From the NCBI GenBank assembly GCA_013373125.1, contig JABXIK010000006.1, positions 1 through 34,973 of the forward strand: a stretch of 34,973 nt of DNA, read 5' to 3'. Below are positions 9,552 to 18,352 of the stretch, piece after piece. Source of the DNA: Gammaproteobacteria bacterium. GTDB taxonomy: Bacteria > Pseudomonadota > Gammaproteobacteria > Pseudomonadales > Oceanobacteraceae. The stretch's first letter is position 1; each line of letters starts with the position of its first letter. The notes beneath the pieces are model-generated. The model saw only the letters and a program-made list of their open reading frames with translations, ran no database searches and had not been told where the DNA came from. Made by a program: the position numbers and the translations under genes.

Positions 9552-9887
9552 TTATTGCGCCACTTGTGGCTCGCTCCACAAGCGTTCTAGGTCATAGTGC
9601 TCTCGGGCTTGGCTGGTCATCACGTGAACGATCACATCACCCAGGTCAATCAGCACCCAATCACTGTTACCGCGGCCTTCTGAACCCAGAGGCATATGGC
9701 CTGCTTCTTTGGATTTTTCAGAAACATTATCCGCAACGGCTTGAACGTGTCGGGAGGAAGTACCCGTGGCAATCACCATCATGTCGGTGACAGAAGTGCG
9801 ATCCGTAACATCGATTGTCACGATGTCTTGTGCTTTCATATCTTCTAGTGCATTAATCACTAGTTCATTTAATGCTGCAGAATCCAT
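9552..9887 (-). CDS. rsfS: Ribosomal silencing factor RsfS
   Basis: Binds ribosomal protein L14 (uL14) and blocks joining of the ribosomal subunits when nutrients are short. The 111-residue protein has the family features: [27 protein letters not shown] near residues 19-45, and the C-terminal [22 protein letters not shown]. It lies 5 bp from nadD upstream and 5 bp from rlmH downstream, so the three are almost certainly cotranscribed. Confidence 0.96.
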   Translation of the reverse strand: MDSAALNELVINALEDMKAQDIVTIDVTDRTSVTDMMVIATGTSSRHVQAVADNVSEKSKEAGHMPLGSEGRGNSDWVLIDLGDVIVHVMTSQAREHYDLERLWSEPQVAQ

Positions 9888-9892
9888 TGATT

Positions 9893-10561
9893 TCAGTTTT
9901 TACCTCGGTAGAGCCCATGTTGCTCAATATAGTTCATAACAGGCTGTGGCACATGGTCACCCACAGATTCTTGTTTGTATAGAGCGTCTCGAATCTCCGT
10001 CGAAGACACTTCTACTGGCTCAAGTGCCAACTGTATAAAACAGCCTTTCGCCTGCTGTTTGAAAATTGTCTTGTCTTTGATTGCCGTTGCCGGCCAATCT
10101 TGGGTTTCACTCATATCCAGCGCGTCGGCTCCGCGATCAATCACAATCACGTTGGCCAATTCAAAGACTTTTTGCCAATGATACCAAGTGCGAATACTGC
10201 GTGCGGTATCCGTGCCAATCACCCAGCAAATATGCGCGTTTGCGCCTAACTCTTGGCGTAATTGTTTCAGTGTTTCTACAGTAAAGGTGGCACCATCACG
10301 CAGGGTTTCTCGTGCATCAACAGCCAGTCGGGCTTCCTGCTCCAATGCTAAAGACAACATAGCTAAGCGATGCTCAGCATTCGTTACCCCTTGCTTATGA
10401 TAAGCATCACCGCAAGGCATCATATGTATACAGGAGTAATCCATCACCTCAGCAAGCTGGCGGGCACTTTTGATGTGCCCTGCATGCACAGGGTCAAACG
10501 TGCCACCCATGACGACATACGTATTGAGCGGCTTGGCGTCATCAGTGACGGATGTGACCAT
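9893..10561 (-). CDS. nadD: Nicotinate-nucleotide adenylyltransferase
   Basis: Joins nicotinate mononucleotide with ATP to make deamido-NAD in NAD synthesis. With the ATG at 10561 the protein is 222 residues long. The nucleotidyltransferase signature [11 protein letters not shown] is at 19-29, and the ISSTxxR-type motif appears near the C-terminus as [10 protein letters not shown]. The codon just before this ATG is an in-frame GTG at 10564. Either start overlaps the end of proA by about 20 bp. No later start keeps the first beta strand, so the overlap is probably real and means translational coupling to proA. Confidence 0.95.
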   Translation of the reverse strand: MVTSVTDDAKPLNTYVVMGGTFDPVHAGHIKSARQLAEVMDYSCIHMMPCGDAYHKQGVTNAEHRLAMLSLALEQEARLAVDARETLRDGATFTVETLKQLRQELGANAHICWVIGTDTARSIRTWYHWQKVFELANVIVIDRGADALDMSETQDWPATAIKDKTIFKQQAKGCFIQLALEPVEVSSTEIRDALYKQESVGDHVPQPVMNYIEQHGLYRGKN

Positions 10562-11798
10562 CACCTAATACCACCCACTTTTGTGAGGTTAAGCCGTCTA
10601 GCCCCACAGGACCGCGAGCATGGATTTTGTCAGTACTGATGCCGATCTCTGCACCTAGGCCGTATTCAAAACCATCGGCAAAACGGGTCGACGCATTCAC
10701 CATAACGGAACTTGAATCCACTTGACGCAAGAATTGACGCGCCTTGGTGTAATTCTCAGTAATGATGCTATCGGTATGATGTGAGCCGTAACGGTTAATG
10801 TGCACAATGGCTTCATCCATATCCGCTACCACTTTCACCGCCAAAATCGGTGCAAGGTATTCGGTAGACCAATCTTCTTCGCTGGCCGCATTCATGCTAC
10901 TGACGATATCGCGACTCACATCACAACCGCGTAATTCCACACCCAGCTCGCCATAAGCAGCCGCTAACTGTGGTAATACTTTTTGAGCCACGTCTGCATT
11001 AACCAACAAGGTTTCCATGGTGTTACAGGTGCCATAACGATGGGTCTTAGCATTAATGGCCACATTCACCGCTTTGCTTAAGTCTGCATCGCTATCAATG
11101 TAAACATGGCAAATCCCATCAAGGTGTTTAATCACGGTTACTTTGGCATCGCGACTGATTCGCTCGATCAAGCTTTTACCACCGCGAGGGACCACTACAT
11201 CCACATATTCTTGCATGGTGATCAATTCACCCACGGCGGCACGGTCTGTGGTTTCCACCACTTGCACCACGTGTTCAGGTAAACCGGCGTCAGCTAGACC
11301 TGTGCGAATACATTGTGCCAAGGCTTGATTGGACTCTATGGCTTCACTACCACCACGTAAGATGGCCGCATTGCCTGATTTCAAACATAGGCTGGCCGCT
11401 TCGATGGTCACATTAGGACGGGATTCATAAATAATACCAATGACACCAAGCGGCACGCGCATCTTACCCACTTGAATACCACTTGGGCGGTAATCTAAAT
11501 CAGTGATGCCACCTACAGGATCCGGTAGAGCGGCTACTTGATTTAAGCCTTCGATCATGCCGTCGATGCGAGCCGGCGTCAGCTCTAAACGATCCAATAA
11601 TGCCGCATCCAAGCCATTCTCTTGGCCACGCTGCATATCTTTTTGATTGGCCGCGATTAGCGCGTCTCTTGCCGTTTCAATAGCTTGGGCAATGGCCAAT
11701 AGGGCTTGGTTTTTCACGCCGCTATCTGCTTTTGCAATTTCAGCGCTTGCTGCACGGGCTTGTTGCCCCAATTGCAGCATATAAGCTGTTACATCCAT
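10542..11798 (-). CDS. proA: Gamma-glutamyl phosphate reductase
   Basis: NADPH-dependent reduction of gamma-glutamyl phosphate to glutamate-5-semialdehyde, the second step of proline synthesis. The 418-residue protein has the aldehyde dehydrogenase-fold landmarks: [17 protein letters not shown] at 115-131, the nucleotide-binding [16 protein letters not shown], and the catalytic Cys258 in YGTCNTMET. The C-terminal [14 protein letters not shown] is typical of the family. It is the first gene of the leftward proA-nadD-rsfS-rlmH unit. proB is not in the window. Confidence 0.97.
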   Translation of the reverse strand: MDVTAYMLQLGQQARAASAEIAKADSGVKNQALLAIAQAIETARDALIAANQKDMQRGQENGLDAALLDRLELTPARIDGMIEGLNQVAALPDPVGGITDLDYRPSGIQVGKMRVPLGVIGIIYESRPNVTIEAASLCLKSGNAAILRGGSEAIESNQALAQCIRTGLADAGLPEHVVQVVETTDRAAVGELITMQEYVDVVVPRGGKSLIERISRDAKVTVIKHLDGICHVYIDSDADLSKAVNVAINAKTHRYGTCNTMETLLVNADVAQKVLPQLAAAYGELGVELRGCDVSRDIVSSMNAASEEDWSTEYLAPILAVKVVADMDEAIVHINRYGSHHTDSIITENYTKARQFLRQVDSSSVMVNASTRFADGFEYGLGAEIGISTDKIHARGPVGLDGLTSQKWVVLGDGHIRH

Positions 11799-11878
11799 CC
11801 GATCTACCTAATTGATACCGAGCTTGGCTATCTACCCAGTATTTGGGGCCAGCGGGTATGCTTGAAATAAAGTGGGCC

Positions 11879-11907
11879 ATTATACCTGAACCTAGGCCTG
11901 ACCCAAA
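11879..11907 (-). promoter_or_regulatory. Possible promoter for proA
   Basis: A perfect TATAAT is present on the minus strand (11884-11879), about 80 bp before the proA ATG. No good TTGACA lies at 16-18 bp from it; the best upstream hexamer is TTGGGT or similar. The call rests on the -10 element and on position. Confidence 0.35.
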
Positions 11908-11974
11908 CTATGATTCTGAGTGCTAGTATTAAATAACGCTTCCTAGGTAAGATAAGCACCTAATATTGATCTCC

Positions 11975-11981
11975 AGAAGGA
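11975..11981 (+). promoter_or_regulatory. Ribosome binding site that sets a TTG start
   Basis: AGAAGGA lies 8 nt before the TTG at 11990. It lies inside the reading frame that would begin with the earlier TTG at 11966, which has no such element. This favours 11990 as the true start of the next gene. Confidence 0.6.
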
Positions 11982-11989
11982 CTCGGCTC

Positions 11990-12916
11990 TTGGCCCCAAA
12001 GGATCCCAATACCCTGCCCCAGATTTCCGTTAATCACATCCGCATCTTATTTTGCGGCATTGGTGCCAGTATTCTTGGGCTCACCTCTTATATGGATTAT
12101 GCCGCATCTAGCCTGCTGCTTTCGGTTGCCACGCTGGCCCTAGCATTGGTTTTATTGATCAACGGCATCAACATGTATTTTTCCAAACAAGAATACGTGC
12201 ACCATCATGTGGACGCCTTGTTCTTAATCCTACTGGCTTCGTTTTCATTATTTGCATCGGATGTAAAAGGTGAGCACAGCTATTGGTTATATTTTTATCC
12301 CATAGCGGCGTTCTTTTTATTCCCATTACGCACGGCCATTTGGTGTGTGCTCGCATACACCCCATTAGCGGCCTATATAATCTTTCAATACAGCCCGCCA
12401 TTGCTGCAAGGACAAATTTGTTTCAGCTATGCCGCCATTGCCACAGTGGCTCTTTTTCTCGCCATGGTGAAATCCCGTACTAACCAGTTATTGGAGCCAC
12501 TTATTAGTAGCGATGCCGAAACCGGCGCCCAGCTTGAGAAGTTTTTACGCCCCGCACTCAAAACTGAAATCAATCGTGCCGAACGTGAAGGCACGGGATT
12601 ATTGTTGGTGTACATCAAACACCAAGCCAGTTCACAAAAAGGCGAGAAAACCGCACAACTTATCAAACAATGCGCGCAAGCCATTGCACAGTATTTGCGA
12701 CCATTCGATCAGTATTATCGCCTGCAAAAAGATTCGTTTGCCATCATCATGCCCCACGCCAATTCCCAAGATGCGCTCGTTACAGTGAAGGAAATGATCA
12801 CGCACATGCCTGCGGTGATACAAAGTACGATTCAAGTGGGATTTGCCAGTCTTAATGTGGATGACACGGAAGATACGTTAATCGAGCAAGCACTAAAGGG
12901 ATTACGACATGTTTGA
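11990..12916 (+). CDS. Membrane protein with degenerate GGDEF domain (first of a tandem pair)
   Basis: The protein (308 residues from TTG 11990) has about five or six hydrophobic segments in residues 18-160, then a cytoplasmic domain of about 140 residues that follows the GGDEF fold pattern. SSDAETGAQ stands where active enzymes have TDxLTGLxN. The GGDEF signature is replaced by QKDSF at 246-250, preceded by YRL and followed by AIIMPHA. The glycines and the catalytic acidic pair are missing, so diguanylate cyclase activity is unlikely. A role as an inactive receptor or partner protein is possible. It overlaps the next gene by 8 bp. The next protein has the same plan, with its degenerate motif at the same residue numbers, which also supports this start. 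The membrane sensor part is not a domain I recognise. Confidence 0.75.
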   Translation: MAPKDPNTLPQISVNHIRILFCGIGASILGLTSYMDYAASSLLLSVATLALALVLLINGINMYFSKQEYVHHHVDALFLILLASFSLFASDVKGEHSYWLYFYPIAAFFLFPLRTAIWCVLAYTPLAAYIIFQYSPPLLQGQICFSYAAIATVALFLAMVKSRTNQLLEPLISSDAETGAQLEKFLRPALKTEINRAEREGTGLLLVYIKHQASSQKGEKTAQLIKQCAQAIAQYLRPFDQYYRLQKDSFAIIMPHANSQDALVTVKEMITHMPAVIQSTIQVGFASLNVDDTEDTLIEQALKGLRHV

Positions 12917-13886
12917 TATCAGCATGGAGAAAGAACCTGCCCTCAGTTTGCTATACGCCTTACTGGCCGCAGCCATGAGTTTGCTGTGCATTAGCCATTA
13001 TTTCTTTGGGCATTTTGATATTTTATTAATTCAATTGATGACCATCGCCATCTTGGTATTCACATCAGTATTTTTATTTTTGAATCGCAATCGCGCACTG
13101 AGCCAGTACATCAATTTACTCACGCTCACATCCATTGCGTTACTGGCTCAGTATCAGCTAACGTTTAATCCCACGCTCACGCTACACTGGATTTATACGT
13201 TCCCTGTATTAAGTTATTTTGCACTGCCTATTCGCTGGGCGTTTGCGTTGAACCTTACCGTCATGTTGTGCACCTTATCTCAATTGTTTTTCCTACTAGA
13301 TTTTGAGCACACCATTCGTGCCTTATTTATTTATATGCTGATTGGTTTATGCTCACTATGTTATGCCTACGTGAATACACTAAAGCAAACCAATTTACTC
13401 AAGCTTGCCGTTACCGATTATCAATCCGGTGCGTATAACAGTCGTTATTTATTACACAAGTTGCATCAAGAGATCGCACGCAGCGAAACCACCAGCCGCA
13501 CCTTGTCTATGTTGGCTATCACCATAGATGACTACCAACAAATACAAGACATTCACGGCAAGAATGTCAGCAGTAAACTTCTCAAATCCTTTCGCTATAA
13601 ATTGATCGCCCTGCTACGTGCAGGAGATGACATATTTCATAATGGCAAAGGCACGTTTTATATTTTATTGCCCAACTGTTCTATGGAAGGAGGCATCGTT
13701 TTAAAAGAACGCCTATTAAAAGAAATGGAAGAAGAATACTGGGGCGATGTAGGCGACTTACAATTGAATGTGGGCTTAGCCAGCTTAAATCACAAAGAAA
13801 ATGCTGCCAGCTTTTTACATCGCGCCAGTGGCTTTGTGCACAAACAACAACAAACCGCATTACGCTTAATGTCTTTTAACCACTAA
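12909..13886 (+). CDS. Membrane protein with degenerate GGDEF domain (second of a tandem pair)
   Basis: The 325-residue protein has about six hydrophobic segments up to about residue 155 and then a GGDEF-like domain. TDYQSGAYNSRYL (169-181) matches the start of GGDEF domains (TDxLTGLxNRR). IDDYQQIQDIHGK (206-218) matches the IDxFKxINDxxGH stretch. The signature itself is GKGTF at 246-250, so the second Gly and the catalytic Asp/Glu positions are changed. It should not make cyclic di-GMP. An SD (AAAGGG) lies 8 nt before the ATG. The start lies within the end of the preceding gene, implying coupled translation and perhaps a heteromeric pair arising from gene duplication. Confidence 0.78.
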   Translation: MFDISMEKEPALSLLYALLAAAMSLLCISHYFFGHFDILLIQLMTIAILVFTSVFLFLNRNRALSQYINLLTLTSIALLAQYQLTFNPTLTLHWIYTFPVLSYFALPIRWAFALNLTVMLCTLSQLFFLLDFEHTIRALFIYMLIGLCSLCYAYVNTLKQTNLLKLAVTDYQSGAYNSRYLLHKLHQEIARSETTSRTLSMLAITIDDYQQIQDIHGKNVSSKLLKSFRYKLIALLRAGDDIFHNGKGTFYILLPNCSMEGGIVLKERLLKEMEEEYWGDVGDLQLNVGLASLNHKENAASFLHRASGFVHKQQQTALRLMSFNH

Positions 13887-13889
13887 ACC

Positions 13890-14501
13890 ATGCTTGACTC
13901 ACTGCTGACTTATCTAAATCAAAACCCTGAATATATTTTCGTGGCCGCGTTTGCTGTGGCTTTGTGCGAATCATTAGCCGTGATCGGCGTTATTGTCCCG
14001 GGTGTTGGCATGATTACCGCCATCGCGATACTTGCAGGCAACTTACAATTAAGCATTGATGTTTTAGTTTTATCTGCCATTGCAGGCGCTTTTATAGGGG
14101 ATGCGCTTAGCTATTACCTGGGTCGGTTTTTCCAGCCTCATTTACCTCATGTATGGCCATTTAAGCAACATCCCCATTGGATTGAATCAGGCACAAGTTT
14201 TTTTCAACGCCATGGCGGGAAGAGCATTTTCTTTGGGCGCTTCATCGGCCCCATTCGCCCGTTTATCCCTCTGGTGGCGGGCATGCTCAGCATGAAACAA
14301 AAGCCTTTTCTTGTTTTAAATTTTGCATCTGCGATTCTGTGGGGCATGGTGTACTTGATGCCAGCTTATTACTTAGGAGAAAGCATAAACCTGAACCATT
14401 TATTTAGTTGGCAGGGGATATTGGCACTCACTAGCATCAGTCTCGTGGCCATTTTCATTAGCTACCGCTTGAAACACACTTCGTCAAAGCAGCATAAATA
14501 A
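13890..14501 (+). CDS. DedA/SNARE-associated (VTT domain) membrane protein
   Basis: The 203-residue integral membrane protein belongs to the DedA family. Recognisable segments are VIGVIVPGVGMITAIAILAG, the GDALSYYLGRFF motif, and FGRFIGPIRPFIPLVAGML, with the conserved Arg and Pro residues of the family. DedA proteins are linked to lipid flipping and to proton-motive-force and envelope homeostasis. The substrate of this one cannot be told. The ATG follows the stop of the degenerate GGDEF gene by only 3 bp, so the three genes probably form one operon, and the GGDEF-like pair may act on an envelope process. A strong terminator follows. Confidence 0.88.
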   Translation: MLDSLLTYLNQNPEYIFVAAFAVALCESLAVIGVIVPGVGMITAIAILAGNLQLSIDVLVLSAIAGAFIGDALSYYLGRFFQPHLPHVWPFKQHPHWIESGTSFFQRHGGKSIFFGRFIGPIRPFIPLVAGMLSMKQKPFLVLNFASAILWGMVYLMPAYYLGESINLNHLFSWQGILALTSISLVAIFISYRLKHTSSKQHK

Positions 14502-14510
14502 AAGACATAA

Positions 14511-14541
14511 AAAAAGGCCATGATTCCTTCATGGCCTTTTT
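14511..14541. terminator. Bidirectional intrinsic terminator
   Basis: A 13-bp perfect stem (AAAAAGGCCATGA paired with TCATGGCCTTTTT) with a 5-nt loop and T-runs on both strands. It ends the rightward DedA operon and, from the other side, the leftward TSP3 gene. Confidence 0.9.
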
Positions 14542-14634
14542 ACCTAGGGTACTACTATTTGTGCTCTTTTTAGCTTAGCCAAGCAGACTGAATACATTAG
14601 ACTAACTGGCTTTAAGTAAAACGCGTTTATTCAA

Positions 14635-15300
14635 TTAAGGATTATAGTTTAAGGTCACAAACTGACGGCTTACGTTGTTGGCACTGTCGTATGCGGCCAC
14701 TTGCAACTGGTTTTCGCCACGACTCAAGCGTACAGCCACGGTAAAGTGCGTGGTGTAATCAAAATGACCAGGAAAGATATCACCATCGGCATTCACCACC
14801 TGAATCTTTTTCACACCCATACCTAAATCCAAGGCCATTCCACGTATGGCAACGATGCGTTCATTCACCGTCTCAGGCATTTCGATCAGTTCTAACACTG
14901 GGCCTTCCTTATCTGGAAAGCTGTTTTTATTATTGGGATTGGTGCCCGCTTGTAATTCTTCTGCGTTACTAAAGCCATCACCATCACTGTCATCGTCTTG
15001 GCTGTCGCCTAGGCCATCACCATCAACATCGGCACTTTCTTGCGCGTTACGTGGAAACGGGTCTTGCCAGTTGTTTACCCCATCCCCGTCCATATCCAAA
15101 TCGTAACTATCGGGAATACCATCGCCATCTAAATCGGCAGGCTTGCTCTTAGCGTCTTGAGGATCGGTTTTTAGCAGACGTTCGTAACGGTCCGCAATGC
15201 CATCACCGTCACTATCGATATCTTTTGCTTGAGAATAAGAACTGAGGAGTCCAAGTGCGCCAAAACACACCAGAAATAAGGCGAATTTACCCATGAGCAT
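14635..15300 (-). CDS. Secreted thrombospondin type-3 repeat protein with C-terminal Ig-like domain
   Basis: The 221-residue protein has a signal peptide (about residues 1-25, ending SQA-KD). Residues 26-120 hold about six acidic calcium-binding repeats of the DxDGDGxxD type. The last roughly 90 residues look like a beta-sandwich, Ig-like domain (segments GPVLELIEMP, VRLSRGENQLQVAAYD, NNVSRQFVTLNY). Such proteins are exported and bind calcium; the partner is unknown. No anchor, OmpA domain or sorting signal is visible, so it is probably periplasmic or released. Two ATGs, at 15300 and 15294, are possible and neither has a clear SD. It follows a terminator and stands apart from neighbours of known function. 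Confidence 0.8.
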   Translation of the reverse strand: MLMGKFALFLVCFGALGLLSSYSQAKDIDSDGDGIADRYERLLKTDPQDAKSKPADLDGDGIPDSYDLDMDGDGVNNWQDPFPRNAQESADVDGDGLGDSQDDDSDGDGFSNAEELQAGTNPNNKNSFPDKEGPVLELIEMPETVNERIVAIRGMALDLGMGVKKIQVVNADGDIFPGHFDYTTHFTVAVRLSRGENQLQVAAYDSANNVSRQFVTLNYNP

Positions 15301-15355
15301 GTACTTTTTTAATTATTATTTTGCGCAAGTCTACCCACAGACGGGGCAAATGTCA

Positions 15356-15577
15356 TCAATAGCCCGCTTTACTTACGTCACTTTGTAGCGGCGAAGATTG
15401 ATGGGATTGTAATCGAGCCAGTTCTAGTTTTCGGCTAGTAATGCACTCTTTATAGGCGTGACGTATGCGCTCTTGGGTTTCCCCAGGCTGCCCTTCCATA
15501 CTCTGCAACCACTGCTCAAACAGCCAGATTTCACGTTCCAATTTATGGATATGCTCATCATTATTATTGTTATTCAT
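15356..15577 (-). CDS. Small hypothetical protein (73 residues)
   Basis: I do not recognise the family. The protein starts MNNNNNDEH and continues with a charged amphipathic helix (KLEREIWLFEQWLQSMEG) and a second helix (ERIRHAYKECITSRKLELARLQ), so it should be a short cytoplasmic helical hairpin. No signal peptide or membrane segment is seen. The ATG at 15577 is preferred over a TTG two codons earlier. The SD is weak (AAAGAA). It lies in the same direction as its neighbours, with gaps of 55 and 111 bp, so it may have its own promoter. Amino acid use looks like a real protein, but the evidence is limited. Confidence 0.5.
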   Translation of the reverse strand: MNNNNNDEHIHKLEREIWLFEQWLQSMEGQPGETQERIRHAYKECITSRKLELARLQSHQSSPLQSDVSKAGY

Positions 15578-15688
15578 AAGCAATTCTTTGTTGTTACATC
15601 CTAATTACGCAAGCATTGTATGGCCAGATGAAGATTAATCAACTGGCCTAGGCCTCCTTGGCCAACCTGCACTTATAATAAATTCTGA

Positions 15689-16024
15689 TTACTGCCCTGG
15701 CGCCGGTAAGTCGCGAGAACATGGAATCCCACGATTTTTCGCATCCACTAACACGCCTGCTACCGCTTTACCCGATTCATTTTTCTGTGGGCGAATCAGC
15801 AAATAACCATCCACACAAAAAGCTTCTTTATTAGAGGCTTTTGGCGACACCTTGGTTGTACTGTTTACATCTAAGGATAAAAGTTTAAATGTATCAATGA
15901 CGTTTTTATCTGATTCGTCTAAATGGTTGATGTAGCCTTTCATGTCCAACATCACAACCGAAACCACCATGGCCACAATCGCGCTGGCAATGGCCACTTT
16001 AATATCACGTTCGGTTAACTTCAT
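15689..16024 (-). CDS. Small hypothetical protein with one N-terminal membrane helix
   Basis: The 111-residue protein has a transmembrane helix at about residues 9-27 (VAIASAIVAMVVSVVMLDM), a short linker, and a C-terminal part of about 80 residues that is probably periplasmic. That part contains two Cys (EAFCVDGYLL and RGIPCSRDL) which could form a disulfide. I do not recognise the family. A good SD (AGGAG) lies 5 nt before the ATG at 16024. A GTG two codons earlier overlaps that SD and is not favoured. It lies 72 bp downstream of ubiX on the same strand. Confidence 0.6.
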   Translation of the reverse strand: MKLTERDIKVAIASAIVAMVVSVVMLDMKGYINHLDESDKNVIDTFKLLSLDVNSTTKVSPKASNKEAFCVDGYLLIRPQKNESGKAVAGVLVDAKNRGIPCSRDLPAPGQ

Positions 16025-16096
16025 AACCACTCCTACTGCTATTTTCTAATTAAATTATGTCGATTCGAAGTATGATCGATGACGATTTAAGGAAAC

Positions 16097-16717
16097 TTAC
16101 TCACCCCATAAGGGCATGATCTTTTGCTCAATACCTAGGTGGTTCAACATACGCGCCACCATAAAATCCACCAGATCTTCTATAGATTTAGGCTCATGAT
16201 AAAACCCCGGGCTGGCGGGCATAATGGTCACACCCATGTTGGCAAGCTTAAGCATATTCTCAAGATGAATGGGACTGAATGGCGTTTCTCTTGGCACTAA
16301 GATTAATGGGCGCTTTTCTTTAATGGCCACATCGGCTGCGCGCTCTATCAAATTATTACTGGCGCCCATTGCAATGGCACTTAAGGTACCGGTTGAGCAC
16401 GGACACACAATCATTGGGCCTTTGCGTCCTGAGCCACTGGCCACGGGAGCAAACCATTGCTCACGACCAAACACCTTGATTTGCCCCTCTTCGGCATGAA
16501 AATGGGCGGATAAATGTGCCTGCATTTTTTCCGGCGTGCCTGGTAATTTCAGCGTGGTTTCAGTGGCAAAGACCACTTGAGCCGCTTTGCTCACCATCAC
16601 ATACACAGGCCGTTTGGCGTCGATTAAACATTGCAATAGCCGAAGCGCATATGGCGCCCCCGAGGCACCGGTTATGGCGACGGTTATGGGTGCAAACTGT
16701 TCGTACTCAAACGCCAT
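16097..16717 (-). CDS. ubiX: Flavin prenyltransferase UbiX
   Basis: Makes prenylated FMN, the cofactor of the UbiD decarboxylase in ubiquinone synthesis. The 206-residue protein has the flavoprotein motif [14 protein letters not shown] at the start, [34 protein letters not shown] in the middle split as usual for the family, then [16 protein letters not shown] and [10 protein letters not shown]. The start overlaps the end of mpl by 11 bp. The mpl-ubiX order is also known in Pseudomonas. ubiD is not in the window. Confidence 0.96.
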   Translation of the reverse strand: MAFEYEQFAPITVAITGASGAPYALRLLQCLIDAKRPVYVMVSKAAQVVFATETTLKLPGTPEKMQAHLSAHFHAEEGQIKVFGREQWFAPVASGSGRKGPMIVCPCSTGTLSAIAMGASNNLIERAADVAIKEKRPLILVPRETPFSPIHLENMLKLANMGVTIMPASPGFYHEPKSIEDLVDFMVARMLNHLGIEQKIMPLWGE

Positions 16718-18074
16718 AATGATCCTTTAAAGCCTGAGCTAACTGTTGATGTATACCGGCAAAACCGCCGTTACTCATCAAGACAATAGCATCCCCAGAC
16801 TTTGCATGTTCAACAAGGTGGGCGATTATAGCGTCTACCTCATCCATTAACAGTGCTGATTGACCTAATTGCTGACAACCATCAATCACAGGCTGCATAT
16901 CCCAGTCCAACCCCTTAGGCTGAAACCAAATGCTGTCGTGTGCATTTTGCACAGATGCCGGCAAGGCTTGCTTATGCACACCCATGCGCATGGTATTGGA
17001 TCTTGGTTCAATGACCGCCCAAATACGCTTAAAGCGACCGCTGTTTTTCACCCCAGCTAATGTGCTCTCAATGGCCGTTGGGTGATGGGCAAAGTCATCG
17101 TACACTTCAATGTTGTTAACATTACATACCAATTCCATGCGACGCTTAACACCTTCGAAACGATTTAACGCGGCTATGGCATCCTTAGGTAAAATCCCAA
17201 CATGATAGGCCGCTGCAATACACACCAAGGCGTTTTTCACATTATGAATACCGGTTTGAGTCCAATTTACCTCACCCACCACCACATCTTTTTGTAACAC
17301 CTTAAAATGTGAGCCGGATGGATCGATTAACTCATACTGCCAATCCACACCGATTTGCACTTGCGGTGTCCAGCAGCCTTTTTCTAGTGTGGCTTGAATA
17401 TGCTGTTCATCGGCGGGAAAGATAATCTGACCATCTCCAGGAATCGTACGCACCAAATGATGGAATTGCGTTTTGATGGCTTCGATATCATTAAAAATAT
17501 CCGCGTGATCAAATTCCAGATTATTCAGAATCACAGTGCGCCCATGGTAGTGAACAAACTTAGAACGCTTATCAAAAAACGCACTATCGTATTCATCCGC
17601 TTCCACCACAAAAAAATCGCTCTTACCCATGCGCGCCGACACACCAAAATTCTTTGGCACGCCACCAATTAAAAAGCCAGGTTCAAATCCGCAATCCTCT
17701 AACACCCAGGTCAACATACTGGTTGTGGTGGTCTTACCATGGGTACCCGCCACTGCCATCACCCACTTATCTTTTAAAATGTGATCCGCTAAATAAGCAG
17801 GGCCAGAGGTATAAGGAATTTGTTGATTGAGCACATATTCCACCGCCACATTCCCACGACTCATGGCATTACCAATCACCACAAGATCCGGCTTAGGTTG
17901 TAGATGAGATTCTTCAAAGCCTTGCATGATTTCAATACCCGCCTGCTCAAGCTGAGTACTCATGGGCGGGTAAACATTTTGATCCGAGCCCGTCACGCGA
18001 TGCCCTTGTGCCACTGCCAATTGCGCTAACGAGCCCATAAAGGTGCCACAAATACCAAGAATATGAATATGCAT
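16707..18074 (-). CDS. mpl: UDP-N-acetylmuramate:L-Ala-gamma-D-Glu-meso-DAP ligase
   Basis: Recycles the murein tripeptide by attaching it to UDP-MurNAc with ATP. The 455-residue protein is a Mur ligase: the N-terminal nucleotide fold starts [14 protein letters not shown], the ATP-binding loop is GTHGKTTT at 110-117, and the later [16 protein letters not shown] and [10 protein letters not shown] segments are typical of Mpl rather than MurC. It is separated from the rightward porin gene by a 278-bp divergent region in which I could not identify a clear promoter for this gene. Confidence 0.96.
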   Translation of the reverse strand: MHIHILGICGTFMGSLAQLAVAQGHRVTGSDQNVYPPMSTQLEQAGIEIMQGFEESHLQPKPDLVVIGNAMSRGNVAVEYVLNQQIPYTSGPAYLADHILKDKWVMAVAGTHGKTTTTSMLTWVLEDCGFEPGFLIGGVPKNFGVSARMGKSDFFVVEADEYDSAFFDKRSKFVHYHGRTVILNNLEFDHADIFNDIEAIKTQFHHLVRTIPGDGQIIFPADEQHIQATLEKGCWTPQVQIGVDWQYELIDPSGSHFKVLQKDVVVGEVNWTQTGIHNVKNALVCIAAAYHVGILPKDAIAALNRFEGVKRRMELVCNVNNIEVYDDFAHHPTAIESTLAGVKNSGRFKRIWAVIEPRSNTMRMGVHKQALPASVQNAHDSIWFQPKGLDWDMQPVIDGCQQLGQSALLMDEVDAIIAHLVEHAKSGDAIVLMSNGGFAGIHQQLAQALKDHYGV

Positions 18075-18352
18075 AATGTCGAGATTGAACCTTATTTTTG
18101 TTGGGCCTATTTAAAACTAAAGCATGCTGAAAGAACAGCCACTAAACCCGGCACTCAGTGTTGATCAAATTTGAGCATTTGTACCAAGTTCTCCGAAATT
18201 TTCCATTATTTGACCCAAAATCGTGACATAAACCCAAACTTTACTTCCTTCAATCGCACTTTTTTAGCGCTTTTACATATATGTGCTACACCTTATGTAT
18301 GGCCTCAGCCCCACTCAATGGCTGTTCTTTTATCAATAAAAAAGGATGAATT

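Noticed and set aside
9547..9579. Upstream start for rlmH at 9579
   Set aside because: It would overlap rsfS and add eleven residues that are absent from the family, while the start at 9546 gives the usual 155 residues.
18075..18352. Possible Pho box upstream of the porin and mini-PstS genes
   Set aside because: GTGACAT and a TGACCC-like element occur, but the distance between them is 13 rather than 11 bp and the second half is poor.
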